Shown here: one piece after another, positions 44,886 to 54,491 of the stretch | How positions within the stretch are numbered: the first letter of the stretch is position 1 | Layout: each line of letters starts with the position of its first letter | From: Martinezella calliandrae | Lineage (GTDB): Bacteria; Pseudomonadota; Alphaproteobacteria; Rhizobiales; Rhizobiaceae | Reading direction: 5' to 3' | Length of the DNA: 64,000 nucleotides | NCBI RefSeq assembly: GCF_030272695.1 | Contig: NZ_JARFYN010000015.1 | Span: forward strand, 1 to 64,000 | Translations under genes and position numbers: made by a program | Notes under the pieces: model-generated | Databases searched by the model: none | The model's input: the letters and a program-made list of their open reading frames with translations, nothing else | Told to the model about the DNA's origin: nothing

Positions 44886-46007
44886 ATGACAGCTACTTTG
44901 TTTTCGCCGCTGGCCGTCGGTTCTTACGAGCTGGCGCATCGTGTCGTTATGGCGCCGTTGACGCGCATGCGGGCAAGCCAGCCAGGCAATGTGCCTTCCG
45001 CGATGAATGTCGAGTATTATGCACAGCGCGCGTCGATTGGCGGGCTGATCATTTCCGAAGGCTCGCAGATTTCGCAGGCCGGACAGGGCATGCCGGCAAC
45101 ACCGGGCATCCATACGCCAGAGCAGATCACCGGCTGGAAAGCGGTCACCGACGCGGTTCATGCCAAGCGCGGACGGATCTTCCTCCAGCTCTGGCATGTC
45201 GGCCGCATTTCTCATTCCTCGCTTCAGCCCGGCGGCGCCCCGCCCTTCGCCCCCTCGGCTATCGCAGCTGCCGGGCATGCTTTCACGGCGTTGTTCGAGC
45301 GCGCCCCCTTCGAGACGCCGCAGGCGATCGATACCGATCTGATGCCCCTGCTGATCGAAGTCTACGGACAGGCTGCTGCCAATGCGAAGGAGGCCGGCTT
45401 CGACGGCGTCGAAATCCACGGCGCCAACGGCTATCTGATCGAACAATTCCTGCAGACCCGTTCGAACCGACGCACCGACCAATACGGCGGATCGATCGAG
45501 AACCGGACGCGCCTGTTGCTCGAAGTGGTCGAAGCCGTGTCTGCCGTCTGGGGGTCGAATCGCGTCGGCGTCCGCCTCTCTCCCTTCGGCATCGCGAACG
45601 ATAGCGGCGAGGACGATCCGCTGCGCCTCTACGGCCATGTCATCCGCGAGCTCGACCGGCTTCACCTTGCCTATTTGCACCTGATAGAGCCGCGCGCCAG
45701 CGGCGCGGGCCAGGCGGAAGTCGATCACAAGAACGTGCCGTCGGCAGCCGAGCTCTTCCGCCCCGCCTGGTCCGGAACTTTGATCGCCGCCGGCAATTTC
45801 AAGCCCGAGACCGCCGAGGCCGCCCTCGCCGCCGGCCATGCCGACGCCATCGCCTTCGGCCGCCTGTTCATCGCCAATCCGGACCTGCCGGAGCGCATTC
45901 GCCGCGGCGCAAGCCTCAACCCCTATCATCGCCCGACCTTTTACGGCGGCGGCACAGAGGGCTATACGGACTACCCGACATTGAATGCGAGGGAGGCTGC
46001 GGAATGA
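44886..46007 (+). CDS. Alkene reductase, Old Yellow Enzyme family (NemA-like)
   Basis: A 373-residue FMN-dependent ene-reductase. The TIM-barrel opens with RVVMAPLTRMRAS, and the active-site pair is in VEIHGANGYLIEQFLQ (His and Asn). QYGGSIENRTRLLLEVVEAV and VAFGRLFIANPDLPERI follow. It reduces activated alkenes, quinones or nitro esters using NAD(P)H. Its stop overlaps the next gene by four bases, so it is coupled to a short-chain dehydrogenase. Confidence 0.93.
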   Translation: MTATLFSPLAVGSYELAHRVVMAPLTRMRASQPGNVPSAMNVEYYAQRASIGGLIISEGSQISQAGQGMPATPGIHTPEQITGWKAVTDAVHAKRGRIFLQLWHVGRISHSSLQPGGAPPFAPSAIAAAGHAFTALFERAPFETPQAIDTDLMPLLIEVYGQAAANAKEAGFDGVEIHGANGYLIEQFLQTRSNRRTDQYGGSIENRTRLLLEVVEAVSAVWGSNRVGVRLSPFGIANDSGEDDPLRLYGHVIRELDRLHLAYLHLIEPRASGAGQAEVDHKNVPSAAELFRPAWSGTLIAAGNFKPETAEAALAAGHADAIAFGRLFIANPDLPERIRRGASLNPYHRPTFYGGGTEGYTDYPTLNAREAAE

Positions 46008-46732
46008 GTGTGCCAAGCGCCATCATCGTTGGAGTGGGAGCACAACAAGGCCTTGGCGCAGCACTCTGCCGGCTGTTGGCCGACAAAGGCTACCACGTCT
46101 TTATCGCCAGCCGGACGCTGGAAAAGATCGCCAAGGTCGCCGACGCCATCAACGCCTCCGGCGGCAGTGCTGAAGCCATTGAAACCGATGCCACCGACGA
46201 GGCCGCCGTGAAGCGGCTCTTCGAGCATGCTTTTGCGCCGCAGGACGAGATCGATCCGCCCGACTTCATCGTCTTCAATGCCGGTATCAACCGTCACATC
46301 GGCTTTCGTGGCGTCACCGCCGCCGAATTCGAGGAATTCTGGCGCATCTGCTGCTTCGGCGGTTTCCTCGTCGGGCGAGAGGCGGCCAAACATCTCGTGC
46401 CCTTCGGGCGCGGCACGGTGATCTTTACCGGCGCTTCGGCGAGCCTGCGCGGCAAGGCCGGTTTTGCGCAGTTCGCCGCCGCCAAGGCAGGCCTAAGGAT
46501 GGTTAGCCAGAGCATGGCGCGGGAATTCGGCCCGGTCGGCCTGCATGTCGCGCACACCATCATCGATGGCGGCATCGACGGCGAAAGATTGCGGTCGAGG
46601 CGGCCGGATGTGCAGGCAGACACTCTACTTAATATCGATGCCATCGCCGAGACCTACTGGCATATCCACCGCCAGCATCCCTCCGCCTGGACGCAAGAGA
46701 TCGATCTGCGTCCCTACAAAGAAACCTTCTGA
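46004..46732 (+). CDS. SDR family oxidoreductase with Phe in the catalytic Tyr position
   Basis: A 242-residue short-chain dehydrogenase. The cofactor motif is GVGAQQGLGAALCRLLA (GxxxGxG form), and FNAGINRHIG matches the NAG strand. In the active site the usual YxxxK reads FAAAK in GFAQFAAAKAGLRM, so Phe replaces the catalytic Tyr, while the upstream Ser in FTGASASLRG is kept. It is translationally coupled to the NemA-like gene. Confidence 0.88.
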   Translation: MSVPSAIIVGVGAQQGLGAALCRLLADKGYHVFIASRTLEKIAKVADAINASGGSAEAIETDATDEAAVKRLFEHAFAPQDEIDPPDFIVFNAGINRHIGFRGVTAAEFEEFWRICCFGGFLVGREAAKHLVPFGRGTVIFTGASASLRGKAGFAQFAAAKAGLRMVSQSMAREFGPVGLHVAHTIIDGGIDGERLRSRRPDVQADTLLNIDAIAETYWHIHRQHPSAWTQEIDLRPYKETF

Positions 46733-46772
46733 GGCCGGCGCTTCCCTCGCGCCGACCTCATCATAAAAATCC

Positions 46773-47801
46773 TTAGCCGGCGGGAAAGGGATTGCGTTCA
46801 CTGAAGCCGCGCTGATGCCAATAGGGATAGGCGGGCGTCTGAGCGCTGGCGGCGTCGAGGCGGGCGACCTGTTCCGCGGTCAGGTTCCAGCCGACGGCGC
46901 CGAGATTGTCGCGCAGCTGACCTTCGTCGCGGGCACCTACGATGACGCTCGATACCGTCGGCCGCTGCAGCAACCAGTTCAATGCCACCTGCGGAATGGT
47001 CTTGCCTGTTTCCTTAGAAACCCCGTCGAGCGCATCGACCACGGTATAGAGATACTCATCATCCACCTGCGGACCGAGGTCCCCCGTTTTATGCAGGCGG
47101 CTAACTTCCGGCAATGGCTGGCCTCGGCGGATCTTGCCGGTCAGACGGCCCCAGCCAAGCGGACTCCATACGACGGTGCCGACCTTCTGGTCGACGGCAA
47201 GAGGCATCAGCTCCCATTCGTAATCGCGGCCGACAAGTGAATAATAGGCCTGATGCGCGACGTAGCGCGGCAGATTGTGACGATCGGCCGCCGCCAGCGA
47301 CTTCATCAAATGCCATCCAGAGAAATTCGAGCAGCCGACATAACGGATCTTGCCAGTCCGTACGAGATCGTCGAGCGCCGACAGCGTTTCTTCGACCGGC
47401 GTCATGGCGTCGAAAGCATGCAGCTGGAAGAGATCGATATAGTCGGTCTGCAGCCGCTTCAGTGAAGCTTCCACCGACTTGACCAAGTGGAAGCGCGAGG
47501 AGCCGACATCATTGGGCCCATCGCCGAAGCGGAAGGTTGCCTTGGTGGAGATCAACAACTTGTCGCGACGACCCTTGATGGCCTCGCCCAATACCTGCTC
47601 GGCAACGCCACCGGAATAGACGTCGGCGCTATCGAAGAAGTTGAGACCGCCATCGAGGCATATGTCGATCAGGCGGCTTGCCTCACTGACGTCGGTGGCG
47701 CCCCAGGCGCCGAAAAACTCGCCTTTGCCGCCAAAGGTGCCGGTACCGAAGCTGAGGACCGGCACGCGAAAGCCCGATCCGCCGAGATAGCGATAGTCCA
47801 T
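46773..47801 (-). CDS. Aldo/keto reductase
   Basis: A 342-residue TIM-barrel oxidoreductase. The tetrad is visible: Asp and Tyr in FFDSADVYSGG, Lys in LLISTKATFR and His in LFQLHAFDAM. The NADP site includes SSVIVGARDEGQLRDNLGAV. GGAGGG precedes ATG 47801. It converges with the NemA/SDR pair, and its substrate is unknown. Confidence 0.93.
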   Translation of the reverse strand: MDYRYLGGSGFRVPVLSFGTGTFGGKGEFFGAWGATDVSEASRLIDICLDGGLNFFDSADVYSGGVAEQVLGEAIKGRRDKLLISTKATFRFGDGPNDVGSSRFHLVKSVEASLKRLQTDYIDLFQLHAFDAMTPVEETLSALDDLVRTGKIRYVGCSNFSGWHLMKSLAAADRHNLPRYVAHQAYYSLVGRDYEWELMPLAVDQKVGTVVWSPLGWGRLTGKIRRGQPLPEVSRLHKTGDLGPQVDDEYLYTVVDALDGVSKETGKTIPQVALNWLLQRPTVSSVIVGARDEGQLRDNLGAVGWNLTAEQVARLDAASAQTPAYPYWHQRGFSERNPFPAG

Positions 47802-47898
47802 AACATAACCCTCCAAATGAGATGGATGCAGCAGAAATTGCGCGCGGAACGAACCGCACTAGGCTGGGCCGCACTCGTACCCGGGTGATGTATGGCCG

Positions 47899-50067
47899 CT
47901 ACCCCGCTTGTTCAACACCTTCGACGCTCGCCACCCGCATCTCGACCACCTGGCGGGCTGCCGCGGCGGCGGCGTCCTTGTCGCTTGCGACCTGCACAGT
48001 CGGGACAGCAAAATGGATGTCGTTTTCATCGAAAGCCTGCTTGACCATCGCCAAGGCGCTGCGCCGGATGACGGAGAGTTCACCGGGCTTGGTGGTGATC
48101 GCCAGCCTGATTTCGATCGCAAAATCGCTGAACTGCTCGACACCCTTCATCTTCAGCGTCTGGATGATGTTTGGCGCCAATTCCGGATCGTCGAGCAGCC
48201 GTTGACCGATCTCCTTGATGATCCGCTTGGTCTTCACCAGGTCGGTGTCGTAGGTGACCTTCAAGATGATTTTGTCGATCGCCCAGTCGCGGTTCATGTT
48301 GTTGACCGCACCAAGCGAGCCGAAGGGCACGGTTGCGAGCGGACCGCGCTGATGGCGCAGTTTCACCGAACGCAAGCTGAAGGATTCCACCACGCCCTTA
48401 TGATTGCCGCTTTCGATATATTCGCCGATGCGGAAAGCATCGTCCCAGAGATAGAAGATGCCGCTCATGACGTCCTTGACAATGGTCTGCGCGCCGAAAC
48501 CGACGGCCACGCCCACTACGCCAGCGCCGGCGATCAGCGGCCCGATCTCGATGCCGAGGCCCGACAGCACCATCATGATGGCGATGATGCCGATGACGAC
48601 GGCAAGGATATTGCGGAAGATCGGCAACAGGGTGTGCAGCCGGGCACGCTGGGACTTCAACTCCTCGCTGTCGCTGTCGAGCGGCACGGACGCCGACAGT
48701 TTGGCGTTGATGTAGGTCTTGGAAAGATGCCAGAGCAGATCGGCGGCCAGCAGAATGACGATGCCACCGAGAATGCCGCGGGCGACACGGTCAATCATGG
48801 ATTCAGGGGGCCTCATCATCATTGCCGCCTCGACGCCGAGCATCCGGCCCAGCCAAAGGGCAGCTAGCGCGATGATGATCGCACGTACGCCGCGGTCCAG
48901 CAGCACCCTGGCGACGTTGCCGGCGCCGAGAGCACCGCCTGCCGAATCATGCAGCGCCTCTACAGCCCGCGATGATACCGAGAGGGCACGCGGCAGCAGA
49001 ATAGCATAAATGCCGAGCCAGAGCAGAGCGTTGAAGCCAGTCACCCACAGACACCAGAGCGCGGCGAAATAGATCGTGAGCAGCCAGGAGACAACCTTTC
49101 TGCCATGCGCGCCGGGATGGACAGGGCGCGACCAGACAGCCCCTACGGCGATCAGGAACAGGCCGATGCCAAGCGTATAGCCGATGAGATCGCTGGCGCC
49201 GTCTGAAAAGCCAAGCGGTATCATGGCTTGCGTCACTGCCCAGCCGCAGGCGAAGTAAATGACAAACAGGGTGCTGCGCTGATACCAATATTTCGCCACA
49301 AGCCGCCGCTCGGCGATGCGGGCAGCGCCGCCGTCCTCATCGAGAATGTCGTTCGCCTGACGCATTGCAATCAGCTCCAACAGCAGTCTGCCGAGTGAGG
49401 TCGCCAACCTTATGGAGACGAGCGCGATGACGCAGGCGATCGCAAAACTTTCGATGATCGGCGGCCAGTCGAAGACAAGAAGCGGAACCAGCGTTGCCAC
49501 GCCGTGAACGATAGCGGGCACGACGCCGCCCATGAACTGGAACCGAGCAGCTTGAAGTTCCGTCTCGACGCCGGCCACCCTCTCGGTATGCTGCATGTGT
49601 TTGATATTGATCAGGCGCGCGACAACCAATTCAGCCACGAGGCCAAAGAAAAACAGCACCAACGCTTGTATGCCGATGCGCAGCCTGCCTGCTGCCTCTC
49701 CCTCGTGTTCAAGTTTCTGAGATGCTGTCATTACCTCGGAGGGCAATGTCATCGCGGCGCCCGACACGGTCTCCAAATGGCGTCGGGTGTGGCCAAGCGT
49801 GTCCGACAACTCCGACATTTGGCCCCCGCCGTTCGTGCCGGGATTGCCGGCGAAAACGGCTGGGGGGGTTGCCTGCGACTGAAGCCATTGCTTGACGTCA
49901 GGTTCGTTCATTAACAGGATGAGTTCCCGGACCTTTTGCGGCGGTGGCGCCGCAACGGCCGATGGTGGCGCAGCGCTTTGCGCCAGAGCCGCAACCGGTA
50001 CGGCAAATGTGAATAGAAATATAAGCAGCGTTCCGATTGACAGCCTGCCAGCCCCAATAACACCCAT
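47899..50067 (-). CDS. Large mechanosensitive ion channel, MscS family
   Basis: A 722-residue membrane protein. A signal peptide (LLIFLFTFAVPVAALAQ) is followed by a periplasmic segment and about ten hydrophobic helices. The MscS core is in the last third: LIAGAGVVGVAVGFGAQTIV is the pore helix, then DVMSGIFYLWDDAFRIGEYI and the cytoplasmic beta domain with RHQRGPLATVPFGSLG. It opens on membrane tension and releases solutes during osmotic downshock. It is larger than E. coli MscS because of the extra N-terminal helices. Confidence 0.92.
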   Translation of the reverse strand: MGVIGAGRLSIGTLLIFLFTFAVPVAALAQSAAPPSAVAAPPPQKVRELILLMNEPDVKQWLQSQATPPAVFAGNPGTNGGGQMSELSDTLGHTRRHLETVSGAAMTLPSEVMTASQKLEHEGEAAGRLRIGIQALVLFFFGLVAELVVARLINIKHMQHTERVAGVETELQAARFQFMGGVVPAIVHGVATLVPLLVFDWPPIIESFAIACVIALVSIRLATSLGRLLLELIAMRQANDILDEDGGAARIAERRLVAKYWYQRSTLFVIYFACGWAVTQAMIPLGFSDGASDLIGYTLGIGLFLIAVGAVWSRPVHPGAHGRKVVSWLLTIYFAALWCLWVTGFNALLWLGIYAILLPRALSVSSRAVEALHDSAGGALGAGNVARVLLDRGVRAIIIALAALWLGRMLGVEAAMMMRPPESMIDRVARGILGGIVILLAADLLWHLSKTYINAKLSASVPLDSDSEELKSQRARLHTLLPIFRNILAVVIGIIAIMMVLSGLGIEIGPLIAGAGVVGVAVGFGAQTIVKDVMSGIFYLWDDAFRIGEYIESGNHKGVVESFSLRSVKLRHQRGPLATVPFGSLGAVNNMNRDWAIDKIILKVTYDTDLVKTKRIIKEIGQRLLDDPELAPNIIQTLKMKGVEQFSDFAIEIRLAITTKPGELSVIRRSALAMVKQAFDENDIHFAVPTVQVASDKDAAAAAARQVVEMRVASVEGVEQAG

Positions 50068-50248
50068 ATGCCATGCCCTTCCCGCAATCGGCCGATCAAT
50101 CCCCTTTTGCAGACTACCCGATCGGTCCGCCTTTGTAGCTTATACGACTGTTTAGTGCGAACAAGCAGGCACTTACCCGAGTGGATCGTCAGCCGGCATC
50201 GGCATTGCGCGCGAGCCGCCGCCACGTTAGGCTTCGCAGAAATACCGT

Positions 50249-51313
50249 TTGGTACCTTGGGGAGGCACGCAGATCGAGCCGCCAGCCCCGCCCAAGCCTC
50301 AACTCGCCGACAAGCCAGCGATCAAGAGCCTCGACCTCAACATCCCCGATGAAGCGCTGCAAAACGAGGCACGCTTTGCCGCCTACCTGCAAGAACGCCT
50401 GCCCTTTTTCGGCGATGTTATCAAATTCGACTATGATCCGGGCGCCGGCAGCCTGACGCTGCACAGCCGCAACGGCGACAAGATGACGAAATTCCTGGGC
50501 AACGCTCTGCTGGCGCTACCCGAAAAGCAAGGGCAGGCGCGCGCTGAGGGCCTGCTCAACTATCTCAACATAACCGAAGCCTGGGAAGGCGCAGGCGAAC
50601 TCCACAAGGTGCTGCCGGTGCTGAAATCGCGCAGCTTTATCGACGTGGCACGGCAGCAGATGCTGCAGGCGGTCAAGGGTAGATCCGACCCGCCGCAATT
50701 CGTCTATCTCCATGAGCCCGAAAATCTGGTCAGGCTTTTTGTCGTCAACGGCGGAACTACAGTCAGCTATGTGATGACCACCACATTAGACGGCTGGGGC
50801 AGCGATGTCGGTGAATTGGCGAAGACGGCGCAGGACAACCTCCATAAATTCCTGGCGAAGGCCGGCGTCCAGGTCGCCAAACGCAGCCAGTTCCAATATC
50901 TCGAGATCGACGGCCAATTCGAATCCCGCGTCGCCTTCCTGCCGAAATTCTGGGCGCAGGTGCAGGACCAGTCCGGCGGAGCAACGCCGATCGCGGCTTT
51001 CCTGTCACGCGATAAGGTATTCTTCACTCACGAATACGACGTTCAGGGACTGCATCTGCTCGAACTGATCAGCGCCGATCTCAGCGACGTGCCCTACGTG
51101 ATTTCGCCGGATCAGTATCGCTGGGAGAACGGCAAATGGTCGCTGTTCAAGCGGGTGAAACGGAGCGAGAAGAGACAGGTTTATGCATGGACGCCTTCCC
51201 GCAAAATTCAATTTTTGGAAGAAGGCGGGCCATCCGCCGGCTTGGCCGTTTCGGAGGAACTGTCTGTAACTGCGGATGAAGCGGTTGTATCGGCTTCCCT
51301 GCGAGACCAATAA
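50249..51313 (+). CDS. DUF1444-like protein
   Basis: A protein of up to 354 residues. The core resembles the DUF1444 family (YtpQ-like): KVLPVLKSRSFIDVA, then GSDVGELAKTAQDNLHKFL and the DVQGLHLLELISADLSDVPY segment. The start is weak: the frame opens with TTG at 50249 and no ribosome-binding site, and a stop lies seven codons upstream, so an N-terminal piece could be missing. The 3' end overlaps the convergent Sel1 fragment by 106 bases. Function unknown. Confidence 0.65.
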   Translation: MVPWGGTQIEPPAPPKPQLADKPAIKSLDLNIPDEALQNEARFAAYLQERLPFFGDVIKFDYDPGAGSLTLHSRNGDKMTKFLGNALLALPEKQGQARAEGLLNYLNITEAWEGAGELHKVLPVLKSRSFIDVARQQMLQAVKGRSDPPQFVYLHEPENLVRLFVVNGGTTVSYVMTTTLDGWGSDVGELAKTAQDNLHKFLAKAGVQVAKRSQFQYLEIDGQFESRVAFLPKFWAQVQDQSGGATPIAAFLSRDKVFFTHEYDVQGLHLLELISADLSDVPYVISPDQYRWENGKWSLFKRVKRSEKRQVYAWTPSRKIQFLEEGGPSAGLAVSEELSVTADEAVVSASLRDQ

Positions 51314-51651
51314 GCAGCCTCTGCCTCATCATGGGGGTGCGCACGTTCTGCATGAACAGTACGAAGACGTCGTTGCGCGCTGGGATCACCTCGTTCCGCA
51401 GCTTTCTTAAGCCACTTGATCGCCAGGTCGCTATCCTTGCGATTGTATTGCTCATTAGTATTGATATCAGCGAGGGAGAGTTGCGCGTCTAAATCGCCTT
51501 GTTCCCCGGCCTTTGAGAGCCAGTTTATCGCCTCATCCTCACCTCGGCTCACACCTTGGCCGCGCAGATACATCTCGCCGAGCCAATATTGCGCCGAGGC
51601 GGTTCCCCGTTCTGCCTCTTCGCGAAAACTATCGGCGACGCGGCCATGCGC
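51208..51651 (-). pseudogene. Sel1-repeat protein remnant lacking a start
   Basis: The open frame reads Sel1 repeats (AERGTASAQYWLGEMYLRGQ, EDEAINWLSKAGEQGDLDAQ, SDLAIKWLKKAAERGDPSAQ) but is closed by TGA at 51652-51654 without a start codon before the first repeat. The first ATG (51573) lies inside a repeat. It ends next to pncB. The N-terminal half has been lost, or a very unusual start is used. The C-terminal low-complexity tail overlaps the DUF1444-like gene. Confidence 0.55.
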
Positions 51652-51671
51652 TCATTCCAATAAAAGATAGG

Positions 51672-52976
51672 TTAAACCAGCACCTCTTGATCGACCCGAT
51701 CTTCGGCGCCGAAGAATTTCAGATAGCGCTCCACCTCCGCGGGCTCGCCTGTCGCCTTCTGCGGATTGTCCGAAAGCTTGACGGCCGGGCGGCCGTTGGC
51801 TTCGATTACCTTGCAGACGATCGAGATAGGGTTGAGGCCATGGATTTCCGTGGGCGCGCAGCCGGCGAAATCATTGGTGAGGTTGGTGCCCCAGCCGAAG
51901 CCCATGCGCACTCGGCCCTCAAAGTGCTTGTAGGTGGCGATGATAGCGTCGACATCCAGGCCGTCGGAGAAGATCAGAAGCTTCTGGCGCGGGTCGCGGC
52001 CCATCTTCTTCCACCAGTCGATGATCTTTTCGCCGCCTTCGATAGGCGGCGCGCTGTCGGGTCGGAAGCCGGTCCAGTCGGCCACCCATTCCGGCGCATT
52101 GCGCAGGAACGAGGCCGTGCCGAAGGCATCCGGCAGAACAACCAGAAGATTGCCGCCGTAGAGGCGGTTCCAGTCGCGCAACACCTTGTAGGGCGCCTTG
52201 CCAAGCTCATCGTTCGTCTTTGCCAGTGCCGCCGCCACCATCGGCAGTTCGTGCGCATTGGTGCCGACAGCCTCGAGATCGGAATCCATGGCGAGAAGGA
52301 CGTTGCTGGTGCCCGTGAAGGCATGGCTAACACCTTCCTTCAGCGCTTCGACGCACCAGCGTTGCCAAAGGAAACTATGGCGCCGGCGAGTGCCGAAATC
52401 GGAAATGCGCAGGTTCGGCAACTCCCTCAGCCGTTCAACCTTTTCCCACATCTTCGCTTTGGCGCGCGCATAGAGGACGTCGAGCGTGAAAGGACCAAGC
52501 GCCTTCAGCGCCGCGCGCGAGCGGAGCTCGTTGATGATGGCGAGTGCCGGAATCTCCCACATGGTCGTTTCCTTCCACGACCCGTGGAAGTCGAGAATAT
52601 ACTGCCCGTCACGCTTGGACAGCTCATACTCCGGAAGCTGGAAATTCGACAGCCAAGTCAGGAATTCCGGCTCGAAAATCTGGGCGCGACCATAGAAACT
52701 GTTACCTGCCAGCCAGATCATCTCCTTTTTGGCGAGCCTGATCGTGCGGGCATGATCGAGCTGCTCGCGCAATTCCTTCTCGTCGATGACTTCGGCGAGC
52801 CGGACGCTCTTCGTGCGGTTGATCAGGGAGAAAGTGGCGTCGACATCCGGATAAAGCTTCCAGATCATCTGCAGCATTAGGAGCTTATAGAAATCGGTAT
52901 CGATCAGGCTGCGAATGATCGGATCGAGCTTCCAGGTATGATTATAGACACGGGTGGCGATATCCGTCTTCGTCAT
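51672..52976 (-). CDS. pncB: Nicotinate phosphoribosyltransferase
   Basis: A 434-residue enzyme that makes nicotinate mononucleotide from nicotinate, PRPP and ATP in NAD salvage. Markers are the N-terminal [38 protein letters not shown] with the catalytic His region, and [14 protein letters not shown] for PRPP binding. Length matches the family. It stands alone with a start at ATG 52976. Confidence 0.95.
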   Translation of the reverse strand: MTKTDIATRVYNHTWKLDPIIRSLIDTDFYKLLMLQMIWKLYPDVDATFSLINRTKSVRLAEVIDEKELREQLDHARTIRLAKKEMIWLAGNSFYGRAQIFEPEFLTWLSNFQLPEYELSKRDGQYILDFHGSWKETTMWEIPALAIINELRSRAALKALGPFTLDVLYARAKAKMWEKVERLRELPNLRISDFGTRRRHSFLWQRWCVEALKEGVSHAFTGTSNVLLAMDSDLEAVGTNAHELPMVAAALAKTNDELGKAPYKVLRDWNRLYGGNLLVVLPDAFGTASFLRNAPEWVADWTGFRPDSAPPIEGGEKIIDWWKKMGRDPRQKLLIFSDGLDVDAIIATYKHFEGRVRMGFGWGTNLTNDFAGCAPTEIHGLNPISIVCKVIEANGRPAVKLSDNPQKATGEPAEVERYLKFFGAEDRVDQEVLV

Positions 52977-53169
52977 GTCGTTCCTGCCCGTCTCCCTGCG
53001 CCCCGGACGTCAAGCTTCACACCTCCAGCTCACTGGCGGCGGGTATAATGCTCTTCTTATCAAAAAAAGTTGAGCGAAAGTCCAGTCACTGAAAGAAAAT
53101 TGATACTAAATCAAATCCGGCATCCCGGATATCGTCAGCGGGTGCCCAAGTTTCACTAGTGGGCCGAAT

Positions 53170-53445
53170 TCAATATAACTGGGAATAGCCTTGAACCGGC
53201 GGGTTCGGCGGCGGGGCCTGATCCAGGGTCGCCGTCAAGGGCGCTGTGTGCGCGGCTTCATAACCACTCCACATTTCGGCCAGCGCCCAGACGATCGCTG
53301 TCAGGGCAAGTGCAATAATAAGCACCGCCAATACCCGGCGTCCCATATGTCCCTGCTTGGCCTCGGTCGCGGGCAATTCCTTGTCCTCATGAAGGCGCTG
53401 ATCGGAATCCTCCCAATGGGTATGGGTTTCCAACTTCTGTGGCAT
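53170..53445 (-). CDS. Hypothetical single-pass membrane protein
   Basis: A 91-residue protein with one hydrophobic helix in the middle (VLAVLIIALALTAIVWALAE). The N-terminal half is charged and rich in His, Asp and Glu, and the C-terminal half is proline-rich (QAPPPNPPVQG). AAGGAGG lies before ATG 53445. It may be an anchored envelope protein. No family recognised. Confidence 0.7.
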   Translation of the reverse strand: MPQKLETHTHWEDSDQRLHEDKELPATEAKQGHMGRRVLAVLIIALALTAIVWALAEMWSGYEAAHTAPLTATLDQAPPPNPPVQGYSQLY

Positions 53446-53519
53446 GATTGCCTCCTTCCAGTGCCTTGTGGCAGCGTTCTCTGGAAACGGAGGCGGCTGT
53501 GGAAAGGTTCCGAGAGCGC

Positions 53520-54479
53520 TCAATACCCCCGGCTGCGATCCACGAGATATTGCAGCGGTTCGCCGCGTTCGAAGCGGCCGATCTGCTCCTCGACATGGCG
53601 CATCAACGAAATTTCCTCGGAGACGGCTGCGTCATGCGGAGTGATGACGACATTCTCCAGACCCCAGAGCGGATCATCCATCGGCAACGGCTCGACATCG
53701 AAGACATCGAGCGACGCGCCGCCGAGCACCCCAGTCTCGATCGCCGACACGATATCGGCGTGAACCTGGCTTTTGCCACGTCCGGCATTGATGAACACCG
53801 GCTTGCCCAGGGCACCGCCACGGCGAAGCCTGGAAAAAAGCGAGGCGTTGTAGAGCCCGGTCGTCTCTGGCGTCAGCGGCAGCAGGCCAACGAGAATCTC
53901 GGTGCGCGCGAGAAAGGCATCGAGCTCGCCGGCATCGAAGGTTTCCATGCCGTCGATCAGCTTTTTCTGCCGCGACCAGCCGATGACATTGAAGCCCAGG
54001 ACCTTGAGCTTGGTGGCGGCATCGAGGCCGAGAATGCCGAGACCCATGACGCCAACCGTCACTTCGCGCGCTTCCGGTGCCGGAAGATGACCCCACACGC
54101 GCTTGCGCTGGTGCCTGAAGTGACCGAAGGCGTCGCGCAGATGCATGAGGCATTGCAGCACGACCCATTCGGTCATGCGCACTGTCAGGCTGCGGTCGAC
54201 GAAGCGGACAATGGGAATGTCGGGCAGGCCAGGGATATTCAACATGGAATCGACACCGGCGCCGCCGGAAAAGATCACCTTGAGGTTGGGCGCGCGCTGA
54301 AAGAGATCCGCGTCCGGCTTCCATAGGAGGGCATAGTCGACTTGGCTCAGATCCGCGCCTTTGCTCGCGGAATCGGCGAGATTGATGCTGCCGCGATCGG
54401 CAAAGGCGGTTTTAAGGACTTTGGCGATGGCCTCAGGCGAGAATTTGAGATCGACGAGAACGGGGCTTTTGACTGGCAT
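53520..54479 (-). CDS. ghrA: Glyoxylate/hydroxypyruvate reductase A-type dehydrogenase
   Basis: A 319-residue D-2-hydroxyacid dehydrogenase. The NAD(P)-binding motif is VGVMGLGILGLDAATKLK with a following WSRQKK that favours NADPH. The catalytic Arg is in FINAGRGKSQV, the Glu in DVFDVEPLP and the His in VVITPHDAAVS. It resembles GhrA in lacking the long cap of GhrB types. It lies just after the yejF gene on the same strand. Confidence 0.87.
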   Translation of the reverse strand: MPVKSPVLVDLKFSPEAIAKVLKTAFADRGSINLADSASKGADLSQVDYALLWKPDADLFQRAPNLKVIFSGGAGVDSMLNIPGLPDIPIVRFVDRSLTVRMTEWVVLQCLMHLRDAFGHFRHQRKRVWGHLPAPEAREVTVGVMGLGILGLDAATKLKVLGFNVIGWSRQKKLIDGMETFDAGELDAFLARTEILVGLLPLTPETTGLYNASLFSRLRRGGALGKPVFINAGRGKSQVHADIVSAIETGVLGGASLDVFDVEPLPMDDPLWGLENVVITPHDAAVSEEISLMRHVEEQIGRFERGEPLQYLVDRSRGY

Positions 54480-54491
54480 GGCGATTATCTT

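Noticed and set aside
46732-46758. GC-rich hairpin between the SDR and aldo/keto reductase genes
   Set aside because: The stem has a mismatch and no T run on the plus strand. It could serve either convergent gene, but evidence is weak.
51513-52880. Plus-strand 455-codon frame opposite pncB
   Set aside because: Antisense to nicotinate phosphoribosyltransferase, which has clear family motifs. The frame has no protein-like features.
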